Positions 42,000-50,299 of a stretch of 64,000 nt of DNA are shown here, in pieces. The notes below the pieces were generated by a model. The model was not told the DNA's origin and ran no database searches. It saw nothing but the letters and a program-made list of their open reading frames with translations. Position 1 is the stretch's first letter. Each line of letters opens with the position of its first letter. This stretch comes from DASXRU01 sp039933315 (GTDB lineage: Bacteria; Acidobacteriota; Blastocatellia; Pyrinomonadales; Pyrinomonadaceae). Location: positions 1 through 64,000 of the forward strand of contig JBDTOI010000003.1 in NCBI GenBank assembly GCA_039933315.1, read 5' to 3'. The translations under genes and the position numbers were made by a program.

Positions 42000-43730
42000 T
42001 TAGGGTTGGCTCGGCGTTGTCCGCCGTGGACGATCATCGACCTGCGGCTTCGGCGCGGCGGGAACGCCTGACTTTGCCGGCGCCGGTGTGCTCTCGTTCT
42101 TCCTGCTGGGGAACGGCATTATAGTGGTCTTAACGCGCGGCGATTCAGTCACCGGCCTGATCGGTGATGCATTGCCTGCTTCCGGAGAGGCGACCGTGCC
42201 GTTCTCCGCCGTGGTATCACTGGTCTCTTCCGCCTCTGCCGCTGCAGCTTCCGCAGCTTCTTCGTTCAGCGCTGCCGCTTTGCGGTTGCCCTTACGATCC
42301 GGCGACTCAGCGTCTGGGGTAGTTGCTATCTGCAGATTTATCGGCGTACCGAACCTGCCACTGAGAGCGCGATAAATGCTGCCGGCTACGGCGGCGGGCA
42401 AATGCTGGCGAGCGTCTGACCCACGCGTCACCACCACCACCGCGAGACGGGGATTGGCTACCGGGGCATAAGAGGTAAACAAGCCCAGCCAGCTTCCCTG
42501 GCCGATGCACGTGCCTGTTTTTCCCGCTACGGTCTGTTCAGGGCGGTAAGCTTTCTTACCCGAGCCGTAGTTGACCGCGCCAATCATCCCTGGAACCATA
42601 CGACGCCAGGCGTCATCATTAACATTGATCTGGCGACGCGTACTGGCTTTGAAGCGTAAGTCTTCCTGTGGCGTCCGCGGCACATGAGGCACCAGCAACT
42701 TGCCACCATTTGCCATCGCCGAAACCAGAGTGGCCAGCTGAATTGGCGTCACTTCAAAGTCATCGCCGTGCGAGCACATTCGGTTGACTGCAAATCCGGT
42801 CTTGAATAGCGGCACGCGACCGGGCGATTCATTTGCGTAGTTGATCCCTGTCCGCTCGCCCAGACCCATCTCACGTGCATAGGAAACGATCTTGTCAAAA
42901 CCTACGCGACCGCCGATCGACTGGAAATAAGTGTTGTTGGAATAAGCCAGCGCATCTGTTAAATCGAGCCGGTATCTACCGGTGTCGCTAACCGCGGCGG
43001 TGGGCTGAATAACGTTCTCACACAATCCGGCCACACCCGTAACCAGCTTGATGGTGGAGCAGGGCTTAAAGCCGCGTCGCAGAGCCCATTCCTGATTCAC
43101 AACTGTGTACACGCGACCAGTGGTCGGATCCATTACCACCACAGTACCGGCATGGCGGCCCAGAGCCTCGACAGCGGCTTTGCGCACTTCCATGTCCTCA
43201 CCGACGGTGCTGTCGCTGGCGATGTTCGTCATCGCTTCGTTGCGCATGCTTTCGTCAAGCGCGCGTTGGCGGGCAATCGCTGCCTGACGGGCTGCTTCAG
43301 CGCGACGCCTGGCTTCTTCAATCTCACGCCGGCGCTGGGCTGCCATGCGAGCCAACTCCGCGCGTCGCTCGCGCTTCGAAAGTGGGCGACCATGTCTTCG
43401 TTCCAGACTCTTTAGTAACGCAGCTTGTTCACGAGCAGAGCGCCGGCGATCGGCGCGTGTCTCTCTTGCGGACAAGTGGCCGCGGCGGCTACTGCGCTGC
43501 TTTGCCAACTGCCTCTTTTCAGCGCGCGACATTTTCCCACCGCGCGTGTTTACACGGGCTACATCACGCCTGCGCACAGAGCGAGACTTGTGCTCCGCGC
43601 GAGCTCGAGTCGCTTTGGCGGCGGGGCGCTTGCCTTTGGCAGTGACAATGCTGGAGAGGGAGAAGGTCGTTAGAATCAGCAGGCTCAATGTCAGTAACAC
43701 CGGCCCAGGGGAACGTCGTGTCAGGGTCAT
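42000..43730 (-). CDS. Penicillin-binding protein transpeptidase with Arg-rich N-terminal region
   Basis: 576 residues from ATG 43730, which follows aaggagttgcag; TTG 43736 is less likely. Signal or membrane segment about 10-30 (GPVLLTLSLLILTTFSLSSI). Residues about 34-165 are extremely basic (RRSSRRGHLSARETRADRRR, AAQRRREIEEARRRAEAARQ). The transpeptidase domain has SxxK S225-K228 (PCSTIKL), SxN S264-N266 (YSNNTYF) and KTG 404-406. It lacks a glycosyltransferase domain and the usual PBP pedestal, so it is class B-like. The tail is Ala/Glu/Pro-rich. It should cross-link peptidoglycan. The basic region might bind teichoic-like or nucleic polyanions, which is inference. Confidence 0.9.
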   Translation of the reverse strand: MTLTRRSPGPVLLTLSLLILTTFSLSSIVTAKGKRPAAKATRARAEHKSRSVRRRDVARVNTRGGKMSRAEKRQLAKQRSSRRGHLSARETRADRRRSAREQAALLKSLERRHGRPLSKRERRAELARMAAQRRREIEEARRRAEAARQAAIARQRALDESMRNEAMTNIASDSTVGEDMEVRKAAVEALGRHAGTVVVMDPTTGRVYTVVNQEWALRRGFKPCSTIKLVTGVAGLCENVIQPTAAVSDTGRYRLDLTDALAYSNNTYFQSIGGRVGFDKIVSYAREMGLGERTGINYANESPGRVPLFKTGFAVNRMCSHGDDFEVTPIQLATLVSAMANGGKLLVPHVPRTPQEDLRFKASTRRQINVNDDAWRRMVPGMIGAVNYGSGKKAYRPEQTVAGKTGTCIGQGSWLGLFTSYAPVANPRLAVVVVTRGSDARQHLPAAVAGSIYRALSGRFGTPINLQIATTPDAESPDRKGNRKAAALNEEAAEAAAAEAEETSDTTAENGTVASPEAGNASPIRPVTESPRVKTTIMPFPSRKNESTPAPAKSGVPAAPKPQVDDRPRRTTPSQP

Positions 43731-44131
43731 CTGCAACTCCTTGTCAAAAAATTCCTACGGAAAACAAAAAGTGGCTTCATCAATTCCAAACAACTGATGA
43801 ACCCACTCTTCCGATTACGATTTAGGTTGAGGCGCGCGTGCCTGTGCCGGGCGCCAGAGCCCTTTCCCGATAACCAAAAATTGAAGTGTTAAGTTCATTC
43901 AAAAATCGCGTACGAAAAAGTCCTAAGTTTTTGCTTCAACCTTCAGTCAAACGGTGAGGAGGGAAGAATTCCCAAGTGGCGGCCTCGGGGAGTTTGCCTT
44001 GAGACCGCCGTAACTATAACATCAGAAACTAAGGGCAGCAACCATAAATACGGGCATTTCAGGCAGTCCAGGCATCATGACTGCAATGAATGGTATTGGT
44101 CCACAGGGCGCCTTCCCCCTCGACGAAGCAA
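43731..44131. other. Divergent promoter region of PBP and sensor kinase genes
   Basis: About 400 bases with no supported gene. The part near 43890-43970 is AT-rich for this region (attcaaaaatcgcgtacgaa, aagtcctaagtttttgcttc) and is the likeliest site of promoters for both genes, but no -35/-10 pair stands out. Confidence 0.4.
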
Positions 44132-45691
44132 ATGAAATTACCGACTGTCTTCCACAGCTTTCGCGTCCGCCTGCTGATACTTCTGGCGGCGTTGCTGGTG
44201 CTGACTCTGGGCGTTCAGTATTACGTCAACCTGCGCGCGGTGCGAAGCAACGCCCAGCTGATCGTCGAACAACAGCAAGCGATCATGGCGGGAGTCGCTC
44301 TCGGGGTACACAGCGTTTCAAATGGCGAGTATCTGACCGACATGCGCAAAGAGGGAAACGTAACGCTGCTCGACAAGAAAGCGGGGCGGGTGGAGGACGT
44401 TTTGCTGGTTGATGATCACGGCAACATTCGCGACAGTCTTAACAATGAAGACTACACACCACGTGAAAATCCCGATGGCTCGGTGCATTACGTCCAGGTG
44501 GGAGACATTCCATTGCCGCCTCTGCATAGCGCGGTTCAGATTACTGAAGCATATTCGGATCTCCCCACCGGTATGGCCCTCGCAAGGAACTTGAGGGCTG
44601 GGGACGCGGGGGCTTTCTATTTTCCGGTTGAGACCAATAAGGGCCGCTGGTACGTGATCGTGGTGCTCGGATCCGCGAGTAGTCTAACAAGCCTGCTGGA
44701 GCGCCAAGCGCAACAATCACTGCTCTACACGTTGGCTGTATTGCTGGCTACCACATTGCTAACGGCCCTTGTTGTCTGGCGCTTCACACGTCCTATCAAG
44801 TACCTATCCACTGCGGCCCGTAGGGTGGCAATGGGAGACTTCAGCTTTCGCGTTCCGGCGGCTAATCCTCATGACGAGATCGGCGAGCTGTCCGAGCTGT
44901 TCAATGAGATGACCGTGAAGCTTAGTCGCACTCGCGAGCTCGAGACACAACTGCACCAGGCGGAGAAGGCGGCCGTTGTTGGCCGGCTGGCTTCCGCCAT
45001 TGCACATGAGATTCGTAATCCGCTTAACTATATCAATCTGACCCTCGATTACCTGCGTACCAGCTTTGCTCCCGAAGACCCGGAAAAACGCCAGACCTTT
45101 TCACGCCTGGCCCGGCAGCTCAAATCCGAAGTGGCGCGCATTAACACTAGAATCTCGGAGTTTCTAAATTACTCGCGACCATCCGAGCTCGAGTTAAAAC
45201 CGGTCGATCTATACGAGATCGCACAGGACGCAATGCGAATAGTGGGGCCTCAAATCACAGAAAGTCGCATCAACGCGCGAGTAGAAAAAGGTGATGAGAT
45301 TCCGAGAGTGTTGGGCGATACAGAGGCCCTGCACTCGGTGATGACAAACCTGGTGATCAACGCGGTGCAGGCGATGGATGGCGAGGGGGGCTCGCTCTCG
45401 ATCGTCCTGGCCACCGAGGATGCAGGTCGTCAGGCTCGCATTGACGTAACAGATAGCGGGCGCGGTATCGCTCCGGAAGACATCTCCAAGGTGTTCGAGC
45501 CATACTATTCAACAAAAGACACCGGCACAGGCCTGGGACTGGCGATAGTCAAAAAAGCTGTCGATGACCACGGGGGGACGATCAACGTCAAATCCAAAGT
45601 TGGCAGCGGTACCACGTTCTCGATTACATTGCCGGCAACCGGAAAAGGAGAAAGACTGAGGAATGGCACGCAAGAGCATACTGGTAGTTGA
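44132..45691 (+). CDS. Membrane sensor histidine kinase (NtrB-like)
   Basis: 519 residues from ATG 44132, which starts just before the first membrane helix (VRLLILLAALLVLTLGVQYY). ATG 44090 would add 14 residues; neither has a clear site. An extracytoplasmic sensor (about 35-190) is followed by a second helix (about 197-217), HAMP (about 218-270), HisKA with SAIAHEIRNPL and H292, and the ATPase domain (NLVINAVQAM, DSGRGI, GTGLGLAIVKKAVDDHGG). It autophosphorylates on H292 for the NtrC-like partner, whose gene it overlaps by 29 bases. Sensor ligand unknown. Confidence 0.94.
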   Translation: MKLPTVFHSFRVRLLILLAALLVLTLGVQYYVNLRAVRSNAQLIVEQQQAIMAGVALGVHSVSNGEYLTDMRKEGNVTLLDKKAGRVEDVLLVDDHGNIRDSLNNEDYTPRENPDGSVHYVQVGDIPLPPLHSAVQITEAYSDLPTGMALARNLRAGDAGAFYFPVETNKGRWYVIVVLGSASSLTSLLERQAQQSLLYTLAVLLATTLLTALVVWRFTRPIKYLSTAARRVAMGDFSFRVPAANPHDEIGELSELFNEMTVKLSRTRELETQLHQAEKAAVVGRLASAIAHEIRNPLNYINLTLDYLRTSFAPEDPEKRQTFSRLARQLKSEVARINTRISEFLNYSRPSELELKPVDLYEIAQDAMRIVGPQITESRINARVEKGDEIPRVLGDTEALHSVMTNLVINAVQAMDGEGGSLSIVLATEDAGRQARIDVTDSGRGIAPEDISKVFEPYYSTKDTGTGLGLAIVKKAVDDHGGTINVKSKVGSGTTFSITLPATGKGERLRNGTQEHTGS

Positions 45692-47009
45692 CGACGAAAA
45701 GTCGCAGCGCGAAATCCTGGAAATGATTCTTTCGAGCGAAGGCTACGACGTCACTACGGCTGCGTCTGGTGAAGCCGCGATCAAGTTTGCCAAAGAGCGC
45801 AGCTTCGATCTGGCATTAACGGACCTGAAAATGACGGGCATGGATGGCATTGAGTTATTGCAGCATTTGCTGGGACTGGACTCGTCCATCATCGTGATCC
45901 TTTTGACGGCGCACGGTTCGATTGACTCGGCCAAGGAAGCCTTGCGGCGGGGAGCATTCGATTATCTGCAGAAGCCATATGATCGAGATGCGCTGCTGCA
46001 AACGATCAATCGCGCCCTCGATAAGCTGGAGGCGCTGGATGTCGAGATCGTATCCGCATCTCCCGAGATGGAAGCCGTCAAAAAGATGATTCTGAAGGTC
46101 GCCCGTTCAAATTCGACCGTGCTCATTCGCGGCGAGTCGGGCACCGGCAAGGAATTGATAGCCCGCGCTATTCATAACCAGAGTCCGCGGGCGACCGAGA
46201 TGTTCCAGGCTGTCAACTGTGCCGCCATCAATGAAAATCTGCTGGAGTCCGAACTGTTCGGCCACGAAAAGGGATCCTTCACGGGCGCGCATGCCGAGAA
46301 GAAAGGTCTCTTTGAGGTGGCAGATCGCGGTTCGCTCTTCCTGGATGAAATTGCCGAGCTGGATGTAGGAATTCAGGCCAAACTGCTGCGCGCACTGCAG
46401 GAGCATAAGATCCGCCGGGTAGGGGGAACGCGGGAGATTGCTGTTGACGTGCGCGTGATCGCGGCAACCAATCGCGACCTCCGAGCGATGGTGGGCGACG
46501 GCAGGTTTCGCGACGATCTGTACTATCGCATTAACGTGTTGTCGGTTGACGTACCGCCTTTGCGAGAGCGGCGTGACGACATTCCGGTGCTGATCGACTA
46601 TTTCCTGAAAAAACACACGCGCAATACCTCGCGCCTCGTTCGCGGTCTGACCACGGAAACAAAGCGGATGATGCTCGACTACAGTTGGCCCGGTAACGTG
46701 CGGCAGCTGGAGTCGGCAATCGAACGAGCCATACTGCTTTGCGAGGGCGACATGATTACGCCCGAGGACATGCCTCTTGAGGTTCGTCAGGAATCGCGGC
46801 CTTCAGCTGAAGGCGCCTTCAAACTTCCGCCCCAGGGAATAGCCTTTGAAGAAGTTGAACGAGACTTGATTACTCAGGCCATGCAGCAAACCGATTACAA
46901 CATCACCAAGGCGGCAAAGCTGCTGGGACTAACGTTTCGTACTTTGCAGTATCGTCTGGAAAAGTTCGGCATTAAGAAGTCCGAGAAGGATTCCGCGGGT
47001 GAGGAATGA
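45663..47009 (+). CDS. Sigma-54-dependent response regulator (NtrC family)
   Basis: 448 residues. Receiver domain 4-120 with phosphoacceptor D54 (ALTDLKM). AAA+ domain with Walker A GESGTGKE 157-164, sigma-54 loop GSFTGA 204-209, DEIAEL, and R fingers near RFRDDLYYR. Fis-type helix-turn-helix at the C-terminus (NITKAAKLLGLTFRTLQYRL). The consensus loop is GAFTGA; the serine substitution is seen in a minority of the family. It should activate sigma-54 promoters when phosphorylated by the kinase encoded just upstream (29-base overlap). Targets may include the lipoprotein gene that follows, but no -24/-12 element was found there. Confidence 0.96.
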   Translation: MARKSILVVDDEKSQREILEMILSSEGYDVTTAASGEAAIKFAKERSFDLALTDLKMTGMDGIELLQHLLGLDSSIIVILLTAHGSIDSAKEALRRGAFDYLQKPYDRDALLQTINRALDKLEALDVEIVSASPEMEAVKKMILKVARSNSTVLIRGESGTGKELIARAIHNQSPRATEMFQAVNCAAINENLLESELFGHEKGSFTGAHAEKKGLFEVADRGSLFLDEIAELDVGIQAKLLRALQEHKIRRVGGTREIAVDVRVIAATNRDLRAMVGDGRFRDDLYYRINVLSVDVPPLRERRDDIPVLIDYFLKKHTRNTSRLVRGLTTETKRMMLDYSWPGNVRQLESAIERAILLCEGDMITPEDMPLEVRQESRPSAEGAFKLPPQGIAFEEVERDLITQAMQQTDYNITKAAKLLGLTFRTLQYRLEKFGIKKSEKDSAGEE

Positions 47010-47027
47010 CCTCTTAAAGGCCAAGGA

Positions 47028-47585
47028 ATGAACTTGATGCAAATGAGCAAACTGAAAAGGATAATACCTGCGCTCCTACTAATATGTGCAGGCTGCGGCA
47101 ATAAGGAACCGCCCCGGACGAATCTCCCCGCGGATGCGACTCCTCAGGCCACGCCTGCAATTTCGCGCCAGGTTTCATCTGCGGACGTCGTCAAACTATC
47201 GGTACCGGACACAGTAATCACCGGCGGCGGTTCGACGCAGGCTAACGTCCGGATCGTTATCTCTGAGGGCTATCACGTTAATGCGAATCCGCCGACGTTC
47301 CCCTATCTGATCCCGACCAAAGTCGAAGCCCCGGAGAGTAAGGGAATCACGTTTGGGAACCCTGTCTATCCCGCGCCGGTTACAAAGAACTTCAGTTTCG
47401 CTCCCGAGAAACCTCTGGCAGTGTACGAGGACGAAACTGCCATCAACCTTCCAATGCAGGCTGCCACAGACGCAGTCAAGGGCGCCCGCGTTGTCCCCCT
47501 CGTTGTGCGCGTGCAGGCCTGCGACGATTCGGTCTGCTACGCTCCGGTGAGAATTGATTTGCCGCTGAATCTAACAGTCAAGTAA
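47028..47585 (+). CDS. Lipoprotein with DsbD-alpha-like domain
   Basis: 185 residues. ATGs at 47028, 47037 and 47043 are in frame; aagga at 47023 suits 47037 best. A lipoprotein signal (KLKRIIPALLLICAGCGN) suggests C at the LLICAGC box is lipid-modified. Residues about 55-185 match the N-terminal thiol-disulfide domain of DsbD (GYHVNANPPTFPYLIPTKVE, VQACDDSVCYAPVRIDLPL with its C-x4-C pair). In DsbD this domain passes electrons to periplasmic DsbC or DsbG, but here the membrane and thioredoxin parts are absent. It lies 18 bases after the NtrC-like gene. Confidence 0.85.
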   Translation: MNLMQMSKLKRIIPALLLICAGCGNKEPPRTNLPADATPQATPAISRQVSSADVVKLSVPDTVITGGGSTQANVRIVISEGYHVNANPPTFPYLIPTKVEAPESKGITFGNPVYPAPVTKNFSFAPEKPLAVYEDETAINLPMQAATDAVKGARVVPLVVRVQACDDSVCYAPVRIDLPLNLTVK

Positions 47586-47594
47586 CGAAAAGGT

Positions 47595-47807
47595 TTGCAA
47601 ACAGCCTGCACCATCCTCTCCTTTGTGCTTTTGATCGCGGCCAGCGTCGCTCTCTGGCGCGATAATGTGGACGCGGCGTTCGTCATCGCTACCCTCGGAG
47701 CTCTGGTATGGTTTATCGGCTTTCGCATCGGCGTGGCCCGGCTGAATTCCGCTTCGAAGGCAACTGAAACCGGCGACGAGGATTCTGATAACAGTTATGA
47801 AGAATAA
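47595..47807 (+). CDS. Small two-helix membrane protein
   Basis: 70 residues from TTG 47595 with aaaaggt just upstream. Two hydrophobic helices (ACTILSFVLLIAASVALW; VDAAFVIATLGALVWFIGFR) and a charged tail (ASKATETGDEDSDNSYEE). It ends 11 bases inside the next gene, so all three share a transcript with the DsbD-like gene. No family recognised. Confidence 0.6.
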   Translation: MQTACTILSFVLLIAASVALWRDNVDAAFVIATLGALVWFIGFRIGVARLNSASKATETGDEDSDNSYEE

Positions 47808-48360
47808 GAATTTGGCCACAACAGTATTCGCTTTTCTCGTCCTGACGCTGCTGGCAGCGTTTCCTCAAACTGCGAAGGCAGCGTCCGCAGACGGCGAAGT
47901 TCGCGCGGTGGTGCAACGAGTGTTCGATCAATTAAAGGCCGGCCAGTACAACTCGCTTTACGAAATCCTGCCATCGACTTCGCGGGCCCGGATCTCGCGC
48001 GAGCGTTTTAATTCCACTTTGCAAAGAACTCGCGACATGTATGAGCTTGATCGTATTGAGCTGGGAACGGTCCGCGTTTCCAATAATCTGGCGGTGGTAG
48101 ATACGGTGATGTACGGGCGGGTACTGCGACCTATCGCCGCGGAAGGCAAAATCGTCGTGCAGCAGTATCTTGTGCGCGAAGACGGAAGCTGGCGCGTAGC
48201 CACCGGCGACACCCAGACCATCCGGCGCTTCCTGGTGGCGAACCCTGCGTTCGGCCGAAAATTCTCTATTCGATCCCCGCTGGTTTACGTCAAACAGGAT
48301 GGCCGCTGGATCGAAGTCAACCTTTCACGCATGCCTGCCCCGAAGGTCAGACAAACTTAG
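47797..48360 (+). CDS. Secreted NTF2-like protein
   Basis: 187 residues. Signal peptide (MKNKNLATTVFAFLVLTLLA, cleaved near AKAA). The mature part begins DGEVRAVVQRVFDQLKAGQY, with helix-strand order and LVREDGSWRVATGDTQTIRR, which suits an NTF2/SnoaL-like cone fold. No catalytic residues stand out. It overlaps the previous small gene by 11 bases and closes the kinase-regulator-lipoprotein run. The role is unknown. Confidence 0.75.
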   Translation: MKNKNLATTVFAFLVLTLLAAFPQTAKAASADGEVRAVVQRVFDQLKAGQYNSLYEILPSTSRARISRERFNSTLQRTRDMYELDRIELGTVRVSNNLAVVDTVMYGRVLRPIAAEGKIVVQQYLVREDGSWRVATGDTQTIRRFLVANPAFGRKFSIRSPLVYVKQDGRWIEVNLSRMPAPKVRQT

Positions 48361-48375
48361 GCTCCAACAACCTTC

Positions 48376-48618
48376 TCAACTGAGAAGCAGATCTTCGAAC
48401 GACATCTGCGAATCGTCCACCCGCTCATCTGCAGCCACTCGCACGCGCGGCACCTCCAGCGCATCGCGGACGGCATCAAGATGAAAGCGAATCAGTCGCG
48501 GGGTCAGGCGCACGGAAGGGATGCGGCGTTTCTGCGCCAGCCGACGCACGGTTGACTCACTCACCTGAAGAATTTCGGCGAGCTGCCGTGCAGTCAGGAA
48601 TTCTTCGCGATCAGACAT
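48376..48618 (-). CDS. Excisionase-family helix-turn-helix protein
   Basis: 80 residues. The MerR-like DNA-binding unit is LTARQLAEILQVSESTVRRL, then RRIPSVRLTPRLIRFHLDAV, the standard form of the HTH_17/excisionase family. There is no integrase nearby, so a small transcription regulator is more likely than an excisionase. The C-terminus is acidic. It is 18 bases upstream of nothing on its strand and convergent with the secreted NTF2-like gene. Confidence 0.9.
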   Translation of the reverse strand: MSDREEFLTARQLAEILQVSESTVRRLAQKRRIPSVRLTPRLIRFHLDAVRDALEVPRVRVAADERVDDSQMSFEDLLLS

Positions 48619-48636
48619 TTAGGAATGCGTAGGAGC

Positions 48637-49266
48637 TTAATTTGTAACTGGTTTCAAAGTCAGGGCCCGACGATAGACTGCCGCGCCATCAACCTCTATA
48701 TCCTGACTGGCAGGCTGCGCGCGATCCGCTTTCAGCGATAGACGATAAGTAGCCAGGTCAGGCGGCAGGCGAAAAACAAACTGGCCGGTTTCATTCGTGA
48801 TTCTGGCGTCCAACTTTTTCACTGAGCCATCACCGTAAACCCTTCCCAACTCAATTCGTACGCCCGCCACACTGCGCCCCTCCTCAGTAAACACGCTGCC
48901 ACGAATAAAGGCGATCGAGCCGTCATCAACCGAGAGGATTAGCCCATCGCCCAGCGATCGGGTTTTGCCGGCGCGCACTTCGATGTTGTCGATGGATCCG
49001 ACGGTCAAGCCGGGCTTGCGAAAGCTGACGCCATAGATTCCGGGAGTGATCCGTGGAATCACAAAATCGCCTTTCCTGCCGGCAGGCGTGCGGCTGATCT
49101 CTTTCTCGCCCTGGCGCAGTACAACAATAACGCCCTCAGGTGTTCCCTTCTCTACCCGGACCTTTCCTTTGATGCTGCCCGTGGTCTTGTCCCTGTCCTG
49201 CGCCACCACTGCAGTGCCAGCGAACAACAAGATTACGCTTGCAATAATGAACAGCTTGCTTCTCAT
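48637..49266 (-). CDS. Secreted carboxypeptidase-regulatory-like domain protein
   Basis: 209 residues. Signal peptide (MRSKLFIIASVILLFAGTAV, then VAQ), start after aaggagttaattc. Two beta-sandwich units: GSIKGKVRVEKGTPEGVIVV ... GDFVIPRITPGIYGVSF and SIAFIRGSVFTEEGRSVAGV ... GQFVFRLPPDLATYRLSL. These are CarboxypepD_reg-like folds (transthyretin type), found on secreted or TonB-receptor proteins. No catalytic part. The HTH gene follows on the same strand 18 bases later, so the two may be cotranscribed. Confidence 0.8.
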   Translation of the reverse strand: MRSKLFIIASVILLFAGTAVVAQDRDKTTGSIKGKVRVEKGTPEGVIVVLRQGEKEISRTPAGRKGDFVIPRITPGIYGVSFRKPGLTVGSIDNIEVRAGKTRSLGDGLILSVDDGSIAFIRGSVFTEEGRSVAGVRIELGRVYGDGSVKKLDARITNETGQFVFRLPPDLATYRLSLKADRAQPASQDIEVDGAAVYRRALTLKPVTN

Positions 49267-49307
49267 GAATTAACTCCTTGCTGAAACTGTCTCCGTTTCG
49301 GCGAAGA

Positions 49308-50003
49308 TCAAAGCCCCTTGCACATATCGGGTACCCAGGGTCCCTGGAGGGCGTGGGTTACGCTTAATTTTACTTCGCCGAAGTTCCAATCCTTACGCTG
49401 CCAGATTGAGCCGTCCGCGTACTCGACCCGGTTGATGACAACTCTTTCCTGAAACGGAGTTCCGTTTTTATTCGCCAGGCTCCCCACACTGACTACATCG
49501 CTCGGGCCCGAAGCACTGAACGCCTGCAACTCCTTCTCCTTGCCTGACTTCAAATTAACCCCACACAAAAATTGACGGCGCGCGATAATGGCTGGGTTCG
49601 CCGAGTCTATGAACTGATACTCCCAAAACAAGACCTCAATCACTTTTTGGCTCGGGTTTTGAAATTTCGCCCTGTACACAAAGCCGTCCACACTCGATTT
49701 TTGTGACCGCGACTCCTGCACGCTTTTCTCCAATGCGGCGCTGCGCCCATCGACAGTATCGCCATTTGGATCCCTTACTCCTGCGGGATCGTTGCCCCGG
49801 CGTTGTCGTTCAAAGGCCTTATTCGCGGGAATCATCGCCGGCGCCGGAGCGACGGCGGCGGAAGAGGCTTTCTCAATTGTCTGGCGACTCTTAATCCACT
49901 TGAAGCCCACGACAGCAACGGGAGCAGGTTCTGGCTGGGGAGCTGGCTGCTGGCTCGCAGGCACGAGCGTGAGGGCAAAGGGCAAAAGCAAGAGGGTTTT
50001 CAT
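49308..50003 (-). CDS. Secreted protein of unknown function
   Basis: 231 residues from ATG 50003, preceded by ggagtcgcatt. The frame from 50039 adds 12 residues. Signal peptide MKTLLLLPFALTLVPASQQ. A Pro/Ala-rich stretch follows, then a beta-rich domain (VDGFVYRAKFQNPSQKVIEV, FWEYQFIDSANPAIIARRQF, RVVINRVEYADGSIWQRKDW). No family recognised. It is probably periplasmic. Confidence 0.75.
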   Translation of the reverse strand: MKTLLLLPFALTLVPASQQPAPQPEPAPVAVVGFKWIKSRQTIEKASSAAVAPAPAMIPANKAFERQRRGNDPAGVRDPNGDTVDGRSAALEKSVQESRSQKSSVDGFVYRAKFQNPSQKVIEVLFWEYQFIDSANPAIIARRQFLCGVNLKSGKEKELQAFSASGPSDVVSVGSLANKNGTPFQERVVINRVEYADGSIWQRKDWNFGEVKLSVTHALQGPWVPDMCKGL

Positions 50004-50071
50004 AATGCGACTCCACTTACGATCCGCATGATCCTTCACTGCCGGATCATGGACGCTCCCTTAAGGGAAAC

Positions 50072-50146
50072 TGGAGCGGGTGACGGGGATCGAACCCGCA
50101 ACTTTCAGCTTGGGAAGCTGACACTCTACCATTGAGTTACACCCGC
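50072..50146 (-). tRNA. tRNA-Gly (anticodon CCC)
   Basis: A full cloverleaf on the minus strand. Acceptor GCGGGTG/CACCCGC, D arm ACTC/GAGT, anticodon arm TCAGC-TTCCCAA-GCTGA, T arm GCGGG-TTCGATC-CCCGT, discriminator T, and CCA encoded at 50072-50074. The anticodon is CCC, reading GGG. Confidence 0.96.
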
Positions 50147-50299
50147 TTGGGAGAAAGGATGAATGCTGCAGAGTAAAGGATGCACTCGCAATTAATGATA
50201 GACGACCTGCTACCTTTACTGGTTCGTTTCTCGAGGCTTCGTTTCAGCGAAAGACTAATTGTTCCATGGCTCTGTGTCAAAGCAAACGATAAGGTCTTC

